From contig DAITAZ010000007.1 of the NCBI GenBank assembly GCA_036824045.1, positions 38,489-102,488 on the forward strand: DNA of 64,000 nucleotides, given 5' to 3'. Within the stretch, counting starts at the first letter, position 1. Each line of letters begins with the position of its first letter. This DNA is from DAITAZ01 sp036824045 (GTDB taxonomy: Bacteria > Pseudomonadota > Gammaproteobacteria > Burkholderiales > Rhodocyclaceae). Shown piece after piece: positions 7,223 through 15,993 of the stretch. Under the pieces are notes generated by a model that saw only the letters and a program-made list of their open reading frames with translations, ran no database searches and was not told the origin of the DNA. The position numbers and the translations under genes are program-made.

Positions 7223-9442
7223 ATGGCAATTATCCGGGTCGCCCTCGATCTTCCCCTGCCGCGGCTGTTCGACTACCAGGTGGATGACGCCGGGCTGGGT
7301 GATGTCGGCCGCTGCGCGCGGGTGCCATTTGCCGGCCGCGAGCTGACGGGCGTGATCTGGGAAGTGGCGCCTTGCAGCGATGTGCCCCTCGACCGCCTCA
7401 AACCTGCCCGCGCCATCCTGCGCGACGTGCCGCCCTTGCCGGAGGAATGGCGGGAACTGGTGTCCTTCTGCAGCCAGTACTACCACGTGCCCCTGGGGCA
7501 GGTGACGGCGCTTGCCCTGCCACCAGACTTGCGCCGGGCGGCGCTCTCCCGCCCGCCCCGGGGGGCGCTGCAGTGGTTCGTGCTCACGGCGCTGGGGCGG
7601 GAGGGCCTGGGCCAGTTACGCCGGGGCAGCGCGGCGAGGCGGGTGGCCGAGATGCTGGGGGGGCAGGCGGCGCCCGTGTGCCTGGTGCCCGAGGGCGCGC
7701 CGGAGCCGTCACCTGCCGGTGCCCTGGCCGTGGCGGCCAGCTCCGACGCCTTGCGCCGTGCACTGAACGAGCTGGCCGGTCGGGGCTGGATCGCCAGGGC
7801 GGAGCCGCCCCGGGATGGCCGCGCGATGGTCGGGCCGCCGCTGGTGCCGGAGCAGGCGGAGGCCCTGGCGGCCCTGTGCGCCGGGTTGGGCAGCTTTCGT
7901 GCCTTTCTGCTGCACGGGGTGACCGGCAGTGGCAAGACCGAGGTGTATCTGCGCCTCATCGAGCAGGTGCTGGCTGACGGCCGCCAGGCCTTGATGCTGG
8001 TGCCGGAGATCGGCCTGACCCCGCAGCAGGAGGGGCGGGTGCGGCGGCGCTTTCCCGGCGCCCGCATCGTCAGCCTGCACAGCGGGCTGGGGCCGGCCGA
8101 ACGCAGCCGCGCGTTTCTCGAAGCCATGGCGGGCGAGGCGGACATCGTGCTGGGCACGCGCCTTTCCATCTTCACGCCCCTGCCCCGGCTGGGGGTGATC
8201 GTGGTGGATGAGGAGCACGACGCGAGCTTCAAGCAGCAGGATGGCGTGCGCTATTCCGCCCGCGATCTGGCCATCTGGCGGGCGCGGCAGCGTGGGGTAC
8301 CGATCGTGCTCGGCTCCGCGACGCCCTCCTACGAAAGCTTCTTCCACGCCCACGGTGGTCGTTACACCTTGCTGGAAATGCGCCAGCGGGCAGTGGCCGA
8401 TGCCTTGCCCACGGTGCGCTGCGTGGATACCCGCGATCTCAAGCTGGACAACGGCGTTTCCGAGCATCTCTTCGCTGCCATCGAGGCGCGGCTGGCCCGG
8501 GGCGAGCAAAGCCTCGTCTTTCTCAACCGCCGTGGCTACGCCCCGGTGCTGGCCTGCCCCTGGTGCGGTTGGGTGAGCCAGTGTCGTCACTGCGCCGCCA
8601 ACATGGTGGTGCATCTGGCCGAGCAGAGCCTGCGCTGCCACCACTGCAGCGCCCACGCCCCCATACCCCGTACCTGCCCCGTTTGCGGCAACGTGGATAT
8701 CCATGCCTTCGGCCGCGGCACCCAGCGGGTGGAAGAGACGCTCCAGACACGCTTTCCCCAGGCCCGGGTGCTGCGGGTGGACCGGGACAGCGCCCGCACC
8801 CACCGCCAGTCCGAAGCCATGCTGGAGGCCATCCGCAAGGGCGAGGCGGACATCCTGGTGGGCACCCAGATGCTGGCCAAGGGCCATGATTTCCCGCGCC
8901 TGACCCTGGTCGGCATCCTTGGCGGGGATGCGTCGCTGCACGCGGCCGACTTCCGCGCTCCGGAACGGCTCTTCGCCCAGCTCATGCAGGTGGGGGGGCG
9001 GGCAGGGCGGGCCGACCTGCCCGGGGAAGTGCTGATCCAGACCCAGTTCCCCGATCACCCCCTGTACCAGGCGCTGACCGCCCACGACTACAACCGCTTT
9101 GCCGAGCAGCAGCTCGGCGAACGCCGTGACGCGGGATTCCCGCCTTTCGCCTTCCAGTCGGTGCTGCGGGCCGAAGCGCCGGAACTGGAAATGGCCGAAA
9201 CCTGGCTCAAGGCTGCTGCGGCCCTGGCGCGGGAGGTGGAGCCCGAAGGCGTGCAGATCTACGACCCGGTGCCCATGCGCATGGCGCGCCGGGCCAACGT
9301 GGAGCGCGCCCAGCTCCTGGTGGAATCCGCGCGTCGGCCCGCCTTGCAGGCGTTTCTTGGCCGCTGGCTGCACCGGCTCTACGCGGGCCGTGCGCCGCGG
9401 GAGTTGCGCTGGCACCTGGATGTGGACCCGCTGGAACTCTGA
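7223..9442 (+). CDS. priA: Primosomal protein N' (replication restart helicase PriA)
   Basis: A 739-residue superfamily 2 3'-5' DNA helicase that reloads DnaB at stalled forks. The N-terminal DNA-binding domain starts MAIIRVALDLPLPRLFDY. Walker A is GVTGSGKTEVYL (about 235-246), Walker B is VDEEHD, and motif III is GSATPSYES. The zinc-binding insertion carries paired cysteines (CPWCGW, CRHC, CHHC, CPVCGN, about 445-495) and motif V/VI contains GTQMLAKGHDFP and VGGRAGRA. All helicase motifs appear intact and the length fits PriA. ATG 7223 is the first start after the AT-rich gap; no obvious strong SD precedes it. Confidence 0.97.
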   Translation: MAIIRVALDLPLPRLFDYQVDDAGLGDVGRCARVPFAGRELTGVIWEVAPCSDVPLDRLKPARAILRDVPPLPEEWRELVSFCSQYYHVPLGQVTALALPPDLRRAALSRPPRGALQWFVLTALGREGLGQLRRGSAARRVAEMLGGQAAPVCLVPEGAPEPSPAGALAVAASSDALRRALNELAGRGWIARAEPPRDGRAMVGPPLVPEQAEALAALCAGLGSFRAFLLHGVTGSGKTEVYLRLIEQVLADGRQALMLVPEIGLTPQQEGRVRRRFPGARIVSLHSGLGPAERSRAFLEAMAGEADIVLGTRLSIFTPLPRLGVIVVDEEHDASFKQQDGVRYSARDLAIWRARQRGVPIVLGSATPSYESFFHAHGGRYTLLEMRQRAVADALPTVRCVDTRDLKLDNGVSEHLFAAIEARLARGEQSLVFLNRRGYAPVLACPWCGWVSQCRHCAANMVVHLAEQSLRCHHCSAHAPIPRTCPVCGNVDIHAFGRGTQRVEETLQTRFPQARVLRVDRDSARTHRQSEAMLEAIRKGEADILVGTQMLAKGHDFPRLTLVGILGGDASLHAADFRAPERLFAQLMQVGGRAGRADLPGEVLIQTQFPDHPLYQALTAHDYNRFAEQQLGERRDAGFPPFAFQSVLRAEAPELEMAETWLKAAAALAREVEPEGVQIYDPVPMRMARRANVERAQLLVESARRPALQAFLGRWLHRLYAGRAPRELRWHLDVDPLEL

Positions 9443-9507
9443 TCGCCCTGCCCGGTCCATGCTGAGCTTGCCCTGCGCTTGCGTTGTGTCACAGATCCGA
9501 TGACGGT

Positions 9508-9520
9508 CGTTGCTGCAACG
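9508..9520. promoter_or_regulatory. Palindrome upstream of the metal-efflux operon (possible operator)
   Basis: CGTTGC-T-GCAACG is a perfect inverted repeat with 6 bp arms, 31 bp before the first gene of the RND operon. It could bind a metal-responsive regulator. No regulator gene is adjacent and no firm -35/-10 pair was recognised, so this is only a candidate. Confidence 0.35.
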
Positions 9521-9551
9521 CAATACAAGTTGGTGTAGGCTTGCACAAACC

Positions 9552-9848
9552 ATGCTCGCACTCTTCCGCCTCCTTCTGCTGAGTATCACCCTCTTCGGCA
9601 CCACCGTCGCCCTGGCGGCGGAGTTCGTCGACGACACCCGTGAGGCCTGCGCCGAGCTGTGCGCCCAAGGCGACGCCGGGGAGCGGGGCGAGCACGTGGA
9701 ACCCCAGGCCGACTGCGAAAACATCCCCCTGTTGCTCATGTCGCCGCGGCTGATGGTCGAAACCCCGGCCGGTGTCGTGCCCTGGGTGCCCATTGCCCGG
9801 GCGGGCCACATCCCGCCCCCCGCCACGCCGCCTCCCCGCCGGGGCTGA
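9552..9848 (+). CDS. Small secreted protein at head of RND efflux operon
   Basis: A 98-residue protein with a clear signal peptide (MLALFRLLLLSITLFGTTVALA, cleavage probably after A20-A23). The mature part is short, acidic at first, with three cysteines (C33, C37, C55), then a Pro/Ala-rich tail. Position and size resemble CzcI-type small periplasmic proteins encoded before czcCBA, but I cannot claim sequence homology. The cysteines and acidic residues would allow metal binding. It is followed by a 112 bp gap before the outer-membrane factor gene. It is probably expressed with the pump and modulates it. Confidence 0.6.
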   Translation: MLALFRLLLLSITLFGTTVALAAEFVDDTREACAELCAQGDAGERGEHVEPQADCENIPLLLMSPRLMVETPAGVVPWVPIARAGHIPPPATPPPRRG

Positions 9849-9960
9849 ACCCCGCGAGGCTGCGGGCGGCCTCTCCCCTGCCCGACCCCTGACCGGCTGC
9901 CGCTGCTGCGGCGGGCCGGAGTTCGTGTCGTTTGCTGCCGGAACATGTCCGGCCGAAATA

Positions 9961-11190
9961 ATGAAAAAACTGCTATCCCCGCTCTTGATTGCGGTAGCCA
10001 CACTGGTGGCCGCCCCATCCGCATGGGCAGAGGCCTACAGCCTCGAAGCCCTGCGCGACATGGCTCGCCAGAGCCACCCGGCGCTGCAGGCGGCCCGCCA
10101 GCAGCTGGATGCCACCCGCGCCCAGGCGCGCACCGCCGGCGCTTTCCCCAATCCGGAGGTGGAGTACCTGCAAGGGCGCAGCCGCGCCCGCCTGCCCGGC
10201 ATCACCACCGGTCAGACCCGTTCCTGGGCGGTCACCCAGCGGTTGGATTATCCCAACCAGCGCAGCGCCCGGCTCGATGCCGCCGAGGCGGGCATCCGCG
10301 CCGGCGAAGCCGACCTGCGTGCCTTCGAGCTCGACCTCTCCACCCGTCTTGCCCAGCGCTACTTCGAGCTGTTGCGACGCCAGGCCGAGCTCAAGGCCGC
10401 GCTGGAGGACCGGGGTCTGGCGGACGAGATCCACCGCCGCGTCGCCGTCCGCGTGAGCACCGGCGAAGCCGCCCGCTATGAGCTGATCAAGGCCGACGCG
10501 GAGCGCCTCAATGCCCAGAAGGCGGCGCAGAGCGCGGAGCTGCGGGTCACCCAGGCGCGGGCGGCCCTGCGCGCGCTGGTGGGACCGGAGCTGCCCGCCG
10601 GGTTCGAGATCAGCGGCAGTCTGGAGCGGGAGGTGAGCGTGGCAACCCTGTTGGAACTGCAGGCCCGGCAGGCGAGCGCCAATCCGGATCTGGTCCGCGC
10701 CCGGGCCGAGATCCGCCGGGCCGAAGAACTGCTGCGCCTGGAGCGTGCCCGCCGTCTGCCCGACCTGGCTCTGCGCGTGAGCGAGGACCGGGACGCGGAA
10801 CTGCGCGACAGCCGGGTGGGCGTGGTGCTCACGGTGCCGCTCTGGGACCGCCGCGCCGGCCCGGTGGCCGAAGCTGCCGCCCAACTGGCCCGCAGCCGCA
10901 GCCTGCTGGCGGAGCAGGAACTCGTGCTCTCCGGCGGCCTGGAGAGCGCCTACCGGCAGTTTGAACTGGCCCGCACCCAGGTCGGCGCGCTGGAAACCGG
11001 CATCGTCAAGGCTGCCGAAGGGGCGCTCAAGGTGGCCGAGGCCGCCTGGCGCTTCGGTGAGCGGGGCATCCTCGATTACCTCGACGCCCAGCGGGTCTAT
11101 CGCGCCGCCCGCAACGAACTGATCACCGCCCGCTACGACCTGCAACTGGCCGCCCTCGAGATCGAGCGCCTGGCCGCCACCGCCCAGTGA
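9961..11190 (+). CDS. czcC: Outer-membrane factor of heavy-metal RND efflux (CzcC/TolC family)
   Basis: A 409-residue TolC-like protein that forms the outer-membrane channel of a tripartite pump. It has a signal peptide (MKKLLSPLLIAVATLVAAPSAWA) and two OEP repeats of long amphipathic alpha-hairpins rich in Ala, Arg and Glu, the first beginning YSLEALRDMARQSHPALQAA and the second around LERARRLPDLALRVSEDR. The length matches CzcC/CusC proteins. ATG 9961 gives the clean signal peptide; the frame upstream of it is proline-rich and unlike the family. The adaptor gene starts 13 bp after the stop, so the genes form one operon. Confidence 0.88.
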   Translation: MKKLLSPLLIAVATLVAAPSAWAEAYSLEALRDMARQSHPALQAARQQLDATRAQARTAGAFPNPEVEYLQGRSRARLPGITTGQTRSWAVTQRLDYPNQRSARLDAAEAGIRAGEADLRAFELDLSTRLAQRYFELLRRQAELKAALEDRGLADEIHRRVAVRVSTGEAARYELIKADAERLNAQKAAQSAELRVTQARAALRALVGPELPAGFEISGSLEREVSVATLLELQARQASANPDLVRARAEIRRAEELLRLERARRLPDLALRVSEDRDAELRDSRVGVVLTVPLWDRRAGPVAEAAAQLARSRSLLAEQELVLSGGLESAYRQFELARTQVGALETGIVKAAEGALKVAEAAWRFGERGILDYLDAQRVYRAARNELITARYDLQLAALEIERLAATAQ

Positions 11191-11203
11191 CCGGTACCCA
11201 TTC

Positions 11204-12343
11204 ATGAACCACAAGATCCGATACAGCATCATTCTGGCGGCCGCCCTGGCGCTGGCCGCCTGCAAGGAAAAACCCTCCACCAGCGTTGCCGACGCGCCCA
11301 TCGACCCCAGCGTGGTGGAGGCCGGCGAAGCCTTCGAGGGCAAGCTCAAGGTCGCGCCTCTGGGCACGGCTGCCGTTTCCGAGTCGCTGCGGGTAGCCGG
11401 CCGGGTGGACTTCAACGAACAGAAGGTCATCCGCATTGGCGCCACCGTTACCGGCCGGGTGATGGAGCTCCACGCCAGCCTGGGACAGGCGGTCAAAGTG
11501 GGCGAGACCCTGGCGGTGCTCAACAGCACCGAGCTTTCCGATGCGCAACTGGCTTACCTCAAGGCCCGCTCCCAGGCCGAGCAGGCCAGCCGCGCCGTGG
11601 AACGGGCGCGCCAGCTCTACGCCGCCGACGTGATCGGCCGCGCGGAGCTGCAGCGGCGGGAATCCGAGTTGCACGTGGCCGAGGCGGAGCAGCGTGCCGG
11701 CGCCGACCAGTTGCGGGTGCTGGGCATTGGCGCCCGCGCCATCGAGCGGCTGGGCCGGGAGGGGCACATCAACTCGGTGACGCCGGTGGTGTCTTCCATG
11801 AGCGGCGTGGTGGTGGAGCGCAAGGTGGCCCAGGGCCAGGTGGTGCAGCCCGCCGACGCCATGTTCGTGGTGGCCGATCTCTCCCGCGTGTGGGTGGTGG
11901 CCGAGGTGCCGGAGCAACAGGCCGGCCTGGTGCAGGTGGGGCAGACCGTGGAAATCGAGATCCCCGCCCTGGAAAACCGGGTGAGCGGCAAGCTGGTGTT
12001 CATCTCCGACACCCTCAATCCGGAAACCCGCACCGTCACCGTGCGCACCGAGCTGGACAACAGCAGCCGTCTGCTCAAGCCCGCCATGCTCGCCACCATG
12101 CTCATCCAGTCCCGCCCGGTGGCGCAGACCGTGGTGCCGGAGCCGGCCGTGGTGCGGGAAAACGACATCGATCACCTGTTCCTCGAATCGAGCGAAAAGG
12201 TGTTCCGCCTGGTGCCAGTGAAGCTCGGTCCGCCCAGCGGCGGCGTGCGGCCCGTGTTTTCCGGCCTCAAGGCCGGAGACCGGGTGGTGGTGGAAGGTGC
12301 CTTTCACCTGAACAACGAGCGCAAGCGCAAGGAACTGGAGTAA
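11204..12343 (+). CDS. czcB: RND periplasmic adaptor (CzcB family), lipoprotein
   Basis: A 379-residue membrane-fusion protein linking the RND pump to the outer-membrane factor. The N-terminus has a lipoprotein signal with lipobox LAAC (C20). The barrel-sandwich/lipoyl half GRVMELHASLGQAVKVGETL is followed by an alpha-hairpin (about 110-165) and the beta-barrel segment ending GLKAGDRVVVEGAFHLNNE. The His-rich N-terminal metal-binding extension of some CzcB proteins is absent, so metal choice cannot be inferred from it. It lies between czcC (13 bp) and the pump gene (3 bp). Confidence 0.9.
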   Translation: MNHKIRYSIILAAALALAACKEKPSTSVADAPIDPSVVEAGEAFEGKLKVAPLGTAAVSESLRVAGRVDFNEQKVIRIGATVTGRVMELHASLGQAVKVGETLAVLNSTELSDAQLAYLKARSQAEQASRAVERARQLYAADVIGRAELQRRESELHVAEAEQRAGADQLRVLGIGARAIERLGREGHINSVTPVVSSMSGVVVERKVAQGQVVQPADAMFVVADLSRVWVVAEVPEQQAGLVQVGQTVEIEIPALENRVSGKLVFISDTLNPETRTVTVRTELDNSSRLLKPAMLATMLIQSRPVAQTVVPEPAVVRENDIDHLFLESSEKVFRLVPVKLGPPSGGVRPVFSGLKAGDRVVVEGAFHLNNERKRKELE

Positions 12344-12346
12344 GCC

Positions 12347-15300
12347 ATGATCGAATCGCTGGTACGCGCGGCGCTCAAACAGCGCCTCGTGGTGGTGGTG
12401 ATCGCCGTGGTGCTGCTGGCCTTTGGCCTGGATGCGGCGCGCAAGCTCTCGGTGGATGCCTTTCCGGATGTGACCAACGTTCAGGTGCAGATCGCCACCG
12501 AGGCGGTGGGGCGCTCCCCCGAAGAGGTGGAGCGCTTTGTCACCGTGCCGCTGGAAATCAGCATGACCGGCTTGCCCGGGCTGACGGAGATGCGATCCCT
12601 GAACAAGCCCGGCCTGTCCCTCATCACCCTGGTGTTCACCGACAAGACCGACGTGTATTTCGCCCGGCAGTTGGTGATGGAGCGGTTGATCGAGGTGGCC
12701 AGCCGCATGCCCCAGGGGGTGACGCCGGTGCTGGGGCCCGTGTCCACGGGCCTGGGGGAAATCTACCAGTACACCCTGGAGCGGCCCGACGACGGCAACC
12801 GGACCCTCAGCCAGGCGGAGCTGACCCAGCGCCGCATCGCCCAGGACTGGGTGGTGCGGCCGCTGCTGCGCTCCATCCCCGGGGTGGCGGAGATCAATTC
12901 CCAGGGCGGCTACGTCAAGCAGTACCAGGTGCTGGTCAACCCGGACCGGATGCGCCACTACGGCATCAAGCTGCGGGACGTCTATGAGGCCGTGGCCCGC
13001 AACAACGCCAACGCGGGCGGCGGCGTGCTGCCCCATTACGCGGAACAGTACCTGATCCGCGGCGTCGGCCTGGTCAAGAGCCTGGACGACATCGGTGCCA
13101 TCGTGCTCAAGGAGTCCGGTGCCACCCCGGTGTTCGTGCGCGACGTGGCGCAGGTCAGCCTGGGCCACGACGTGCGCCAGGGAGCGCTGGTGAAGAACGG
13201 GGTGACCGAGTCGGTGGGCGGCGTGGTGATGATGATCGCCGGCGGCAACGCCAAGGCCATCGTCAGCCAGATCAAGGCCAAGGTGGCCGAGATCAACGGC
13301 AAGGGCATGCTGCCCGACGGACTGAAGATCGTGCCCTACTATGACCGCTCCGAGCTGGTGGATGCGGCCCTGGAGACGGTGATCAAGGTGCTGATCGAGG
13401 GCGTGATCTTCGTCGTGATCGTGCTTTTCCTCTTTCTCGGGGACGTGCGCTCCAGTCTGATCGTGGTGGCCACGCTGGTGGTGACGCCCCTGGTCACCTT
13501 CATGGTGATGAATCACTACGGCATCTCGGCCAACCTGATGAGTCTGGGGGGGCTGGCCATCGCCATCGGACTGATGGTGGACGGCTCGGTGGTGGTGGTG
13601 GAAAACGCCTTTGCCCGCCTGGGCCACGGAGCGGAGGAGGGCGGCAGCCGTGTGCGCATCATCTTCGATGCGGTGAAGGAGGTGGCTACGCCGGTCATCT
13701 TCGGCGTCGGCATCATCATCCTGGTGTTCCTGCCGCTGATGACCCTCAAGGGCATGGAAGGCAAGATGTTCGCGCCGCTGGCCTACACCATCGCCATTGC
13801 CCTGGGGGTGTCGCTCATTCTTTCCCTGACCCTGTCGCCGGTGCTTTCCTCCTACCTGCTCAAGGGCGGGGCCGAGCACGACACCCGCTTCATCGCCCTG
13901 CTCAAGCGCCCCTACCTGCCCATGCTGGACTGGGCCATCGCCAACGGCAAGAAGACCGTCGGGCTGGCTGTGGCGCTGTTTGCCGGGGCGCTCATGCTGC
14001 TGCCCTTCCTGGGGACGGCCTTCATCCCGGAAATGAAGGAAGGCTCGGTGGTGCCGGGCATCAACCGCGTACCCAACATCTCCCTGGACGAATCCATCCG
14101 CATGGAACAGGAAGCCATGCGCCTGGTGATGGAGGTGCCGGGGGTAAAGAGCGCCGTCTCCGGCGTGGGCCGGGGCGAATCCCCCGCCGACCCCCAGGGG
14201 CAGAACGAATCCACCCCCATCGTCAGCCTCAAGCCACGGGACGAATGGCCCGCGGGCTGGAACCAGGACGACATCGCCGGCGCCATCCGCGACAAGCTTG
14301 CGGCCCTGCCGGGGGTGCAGATCGTGATGGCCCAGCCCATCTCCGACCGGGTGGACGAGATGGTCACCGGTGTGCGCTCCGACGTGGCGATCAAGATCTT
14401 CGGCGACGATCTCGAGCAACTGCGCAACAAGGCCAACGAGATCGCCCGGGTGGCCGGCAGCATCACCGGCGCCCAGGACCTGCGGGTGGAGCGGGTCACG
14501 GGCCAGCAGTACCTCTCCATCGAGATCGACCGCCCCGCCATCGCCCGGCACGGGCTCAACGTGGCGGACGTGCACGACATGATCGAGGTGGCCATCGGCG
14601 GCAAGGTGGTCACCGACATCTTCGAGGGGGAGCGGCGCTTTTCGGCCGTGGTCCGTCTGCCCGAGGGCTTCCGCAACAACATCGAGGCCATCCGTCACAT
14701 GCTCATCGCCGCCCCCAATGGCGCCCAGGTGCCCATGGAGAGTGTGGCCCGCATCAGCGTCAACGATGGTCCGGCCCAGATCAGCCGCGAAACCGGCAAG
14801 CGCCGCATCGTCGTCGGCGTGAATGTGAAGGACCGCGACCTGGGCGGCTTCGTGGCGGAACTGCAGCAGGCGGTGGAAAAGAAAGTGGCCCTGCCCGAGG
14901 GCTACTATCTCGAGTGGGGGGGGCAGTTCCAGAACATGGAGCGGGCCCTGGGGCACCTTTCCATCATCGTGCCGGTGACGGTGGGGGCCATCTTCTTCCT
15001 GCTCTTCCTGCTCTTCAACTCGCTGCGCTTTGCCACCCTCATCATCACCGTGCTGCCCTTCGCGTCCATCGGCGGGGTGATTGCTCTCTTCATCACCGGC
15101 GAGTATCTCTCGGTGCCGGCATCGGTGGGCTTCATCGCCCTGTGGGGGATCGCCGTGCTCAACGGGGTGGTGCTGGTGAGCTACATCCGCGGCCTGCGCA
15201 ACGACGGCATGCCCCTGGCCGAGGCGGTCAAGTCCGGCACCATCGCCCGCTTCCGCCCGGTGATGATGACGGCCACCGTGGCCATGCTCGGGCTGGTGCC

Positions 15301-15448
15301 CTTCCTCTTCGCCACCGGTCCGGGCTCCGAAGTGCAGCGCCCCCTGGCCATCGTGGTGATCGGCGGGCTCATCACCTCCACCCTGCTGACCCTGGTGGTG
15401 CTGCCCGCGCTCTACAAGTGGTTTGACGACCAGCCCTTCGAGGCCTGA
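12347..15448 (+). CDS. czcA: Heavy-metal RND efflux pump, CzcA/CusA family
   Basis: A 1033-residue inner-membrane proton-driven transporter that exports metal ions from periplasm or cytoplasm. It opens MIESLVRAALKQRLVV with TM1 and then DAFPDVTNVQVQI, the heavy-metal (HME) family signature. Two halves each have a large periplasmic loop and six helices. TM4 carries GLMVDGSVVVVENAF, giving the Asp and Glu expected of the proton relay, but differing from both the Zn/Co/Cd-type (DFGxxxDGA) and Cu/Ag-type motifs I know. The substrate is therefore left open. It is complete and of normal length, with the PII-like gene 51 bp downstream. Confidence 0.92.
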   Translation: MIESLVRAALKQRLVVVVIAVVLLAFGLDAARKLSVDAFPDVTNVQVQIATEAVGRSPEEVERFVTVPLEISMTGLPGLTEMRSLNKPGLSLITLVFTDKTDVYFARQLVMERLIEVASRMPQGVTPVLGPVSTGLGEIYQYTLERPDDGNRTLSQAELTQRRIAQDWVVRPLLRSIPGVAEINSQGGYVKQYQVLVNPDRMRHYGIKLRDVYEAVARNNANAGGGVLPHYAEQYLIRGVGLVKSLDDIGAIVLKESGATPVFVRDVAQVSLGHDVRQGALVKNGVTESVGGVVMMIAGGNAKAIVSQIKAKVAEINGKGMLPDGLKIVPYYDRSELVDAALETVIKVLIEGVIFVVIVLFLFLGDVRSSLIVVATLVVTPLVTFMVMNHYGISANLMSLGGLAIAIGLMVDGSVVVVENAFARLGHGAEEGGSRVRIIFDAVKEVATPVIFGVGIIILVFLPLMTLKGMEGKMFAPLAYTIAIALGVSLILSLTLSPVLSSYLLKGGAEHDTRFIALLKRPYLPMLDWAIANGKKTVGLAVALFAGALMLLPFLGTAFIPEMKEGSVVPGINRVPNISLDESIRMEQEAMRLVMEVPGVKSAVSGVGRGESPADPQGQNESTPIVSLKPRDEWPAGWNQDDIAGAIRDKLAALPGVQIVMAQPISDRVDEMVTGVRSDVAIKIFGDDLEQLRNKANEIARVAGSITGAQDLRVERVTGQQYLSIEIDRPAIARHGLNVADVHDMIEVAIGGKVVTDIFEGERRFSAVVRLPEGFRNNIEAIRHMLIAAPNGAQVPMESVARISVNDGPAQISRETGKRRIVVGVNVKDRDLGGFVAELQQAVEKKVALPEGYYLEWGGQFQNMERALGHLSIIVPVTVGAIFFLLFLLFNSLRFATLIITVLPFASIGGVIALFITGEYLSVPASVGFIALWGIAVLNGVVLVSYIRGLRNDGMPLAEAVKSGTIARFRPVMMTATVAMLGLVPFLFATGPGSEVQRPLAIVVIGGLITSTLLTLVVLPALYKWFDDQPFEA

Positions 15449-15499
15449 CCCGCCGCGCCCGGGGCCCGGCCCCGGGCGGGCACGCATCACACGGAGAAC

Positions 15500-15847
15500 A
15501 TGATGAAGGAAATCCGCGCCATCATCCGCCCCGACAAACTGCCCAAGCTGCGCACCGCCCTGCGGGCGCTGGCGGGCTTTCCCGGCATGTCGGTGAGCAA
15601 GGTGGAAGGCTTCGGCGCCCCCAGCCGCCACGTGCCCCACAACATCAAGGAGGAGCTGACCGACTACTCCCACAAGTGCCGCATCGAGATCGTCGCCCCC
15701 GACGAAATGGCCGACCCCATCGTGGACTGCATCGTCAAGGTGGCCCAAACCGGCCAGGCGGGCGACGGCCTGGTGTGGGTGACGGACGTGGAGCGGGCGG
15801 TCTTCCTGCGCAAGACCTTGCATACCCCGCCGCCAGGCGGCAATTGA
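15500..15847 (+). CDS. PII-like signalling protein (PII-NG group) of the efflux operon
   Basis: A 115-residue PII-superfamily protein: it opens MMKEIRAIIRPDKLPKLRTAL as GlnB/GlnK do and ends with KVAQTGQAGDGLVWVTDVERAVFLR, the PII C-terminal signature. The T-loop region (VEGFGAPSRHVPHN) lacks the Tyr51 uridylylation context of GlnB and carries His residues. PII-NG proteins are known to be encoded beside CzcA/CusA pumps and are thought to regulate them. A GGAGA Shine-Dalgarno lies about 8 bp upstream. Either of two adjacent ATGs (15500, 15503) may be used. Confidence 0.88.
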   Translation: MMKEIRAIIRPDKLPKLRTALRALAGFPGMSVSKVEGFGAPSRHVPHNIKEELTDYSHKCRIEIVAPDEMADPIVDCIVKVAQTGQAGDGLVWVTDVERAVFLRKTLHTPPPGGN

Positions 15848-15852
15848 TGTCC

Positions 15853-15873
15853 CGGGGGGCGCCAGGCCCCCCG
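15853..15873 (+). terminator. GC-rich hairpin after the efflux operon
   Basis: CGGGGGG (15853-15859), loop CGCCAGG, CCCCCCG (15867-15873) begins 6 bp after the PII-like stop. There is no T-run after it, so it is at best a weak or Rho-assisted terminator. Confidence 0.35.
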
Positions 15874-15960
15874 AAACGTCCGCTCCATGCGCCCCGGCCC
15901 CACCGGGAGGCCGGGAACTTCATGGCAGTAATTGCACTCCCACCTATTCTTCTGAATATG

Positions 15961-15993
15961 ATTCGTGAAATTTGTCACGAATTACTCACGAAT
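15961..15993. promoter_or_regulatory. Triple half-site operator candidate (ATTCGTGA / TCACGAAT)
   Basis: ATTCGTGA (15961-15968) and TCACGAAT (15975-15982) form a perfect 8 bp inverted repeat with a 6 bp spacer. A second TCACGAAT follows at 15986-15993. A further inverted repeat, TATTC-TTCT-GAATA, lies at 15945-15958. The stretch is AT-rich and looks like a regulatory site for the acyltransferase gene. The GTG 15965 start lies inside it, which suggests translation may start later (GTG 16007). Confidence 0.5.

Noticed and set aside
11123..15823. A 1566-residue open frame on the minus strand
   Set aside because: It is His/Gln/Gly-rich, has no recognisable domain, and is the opposite-strand shadow of the strongly supported RND adaptor, pump and PII-like genes.
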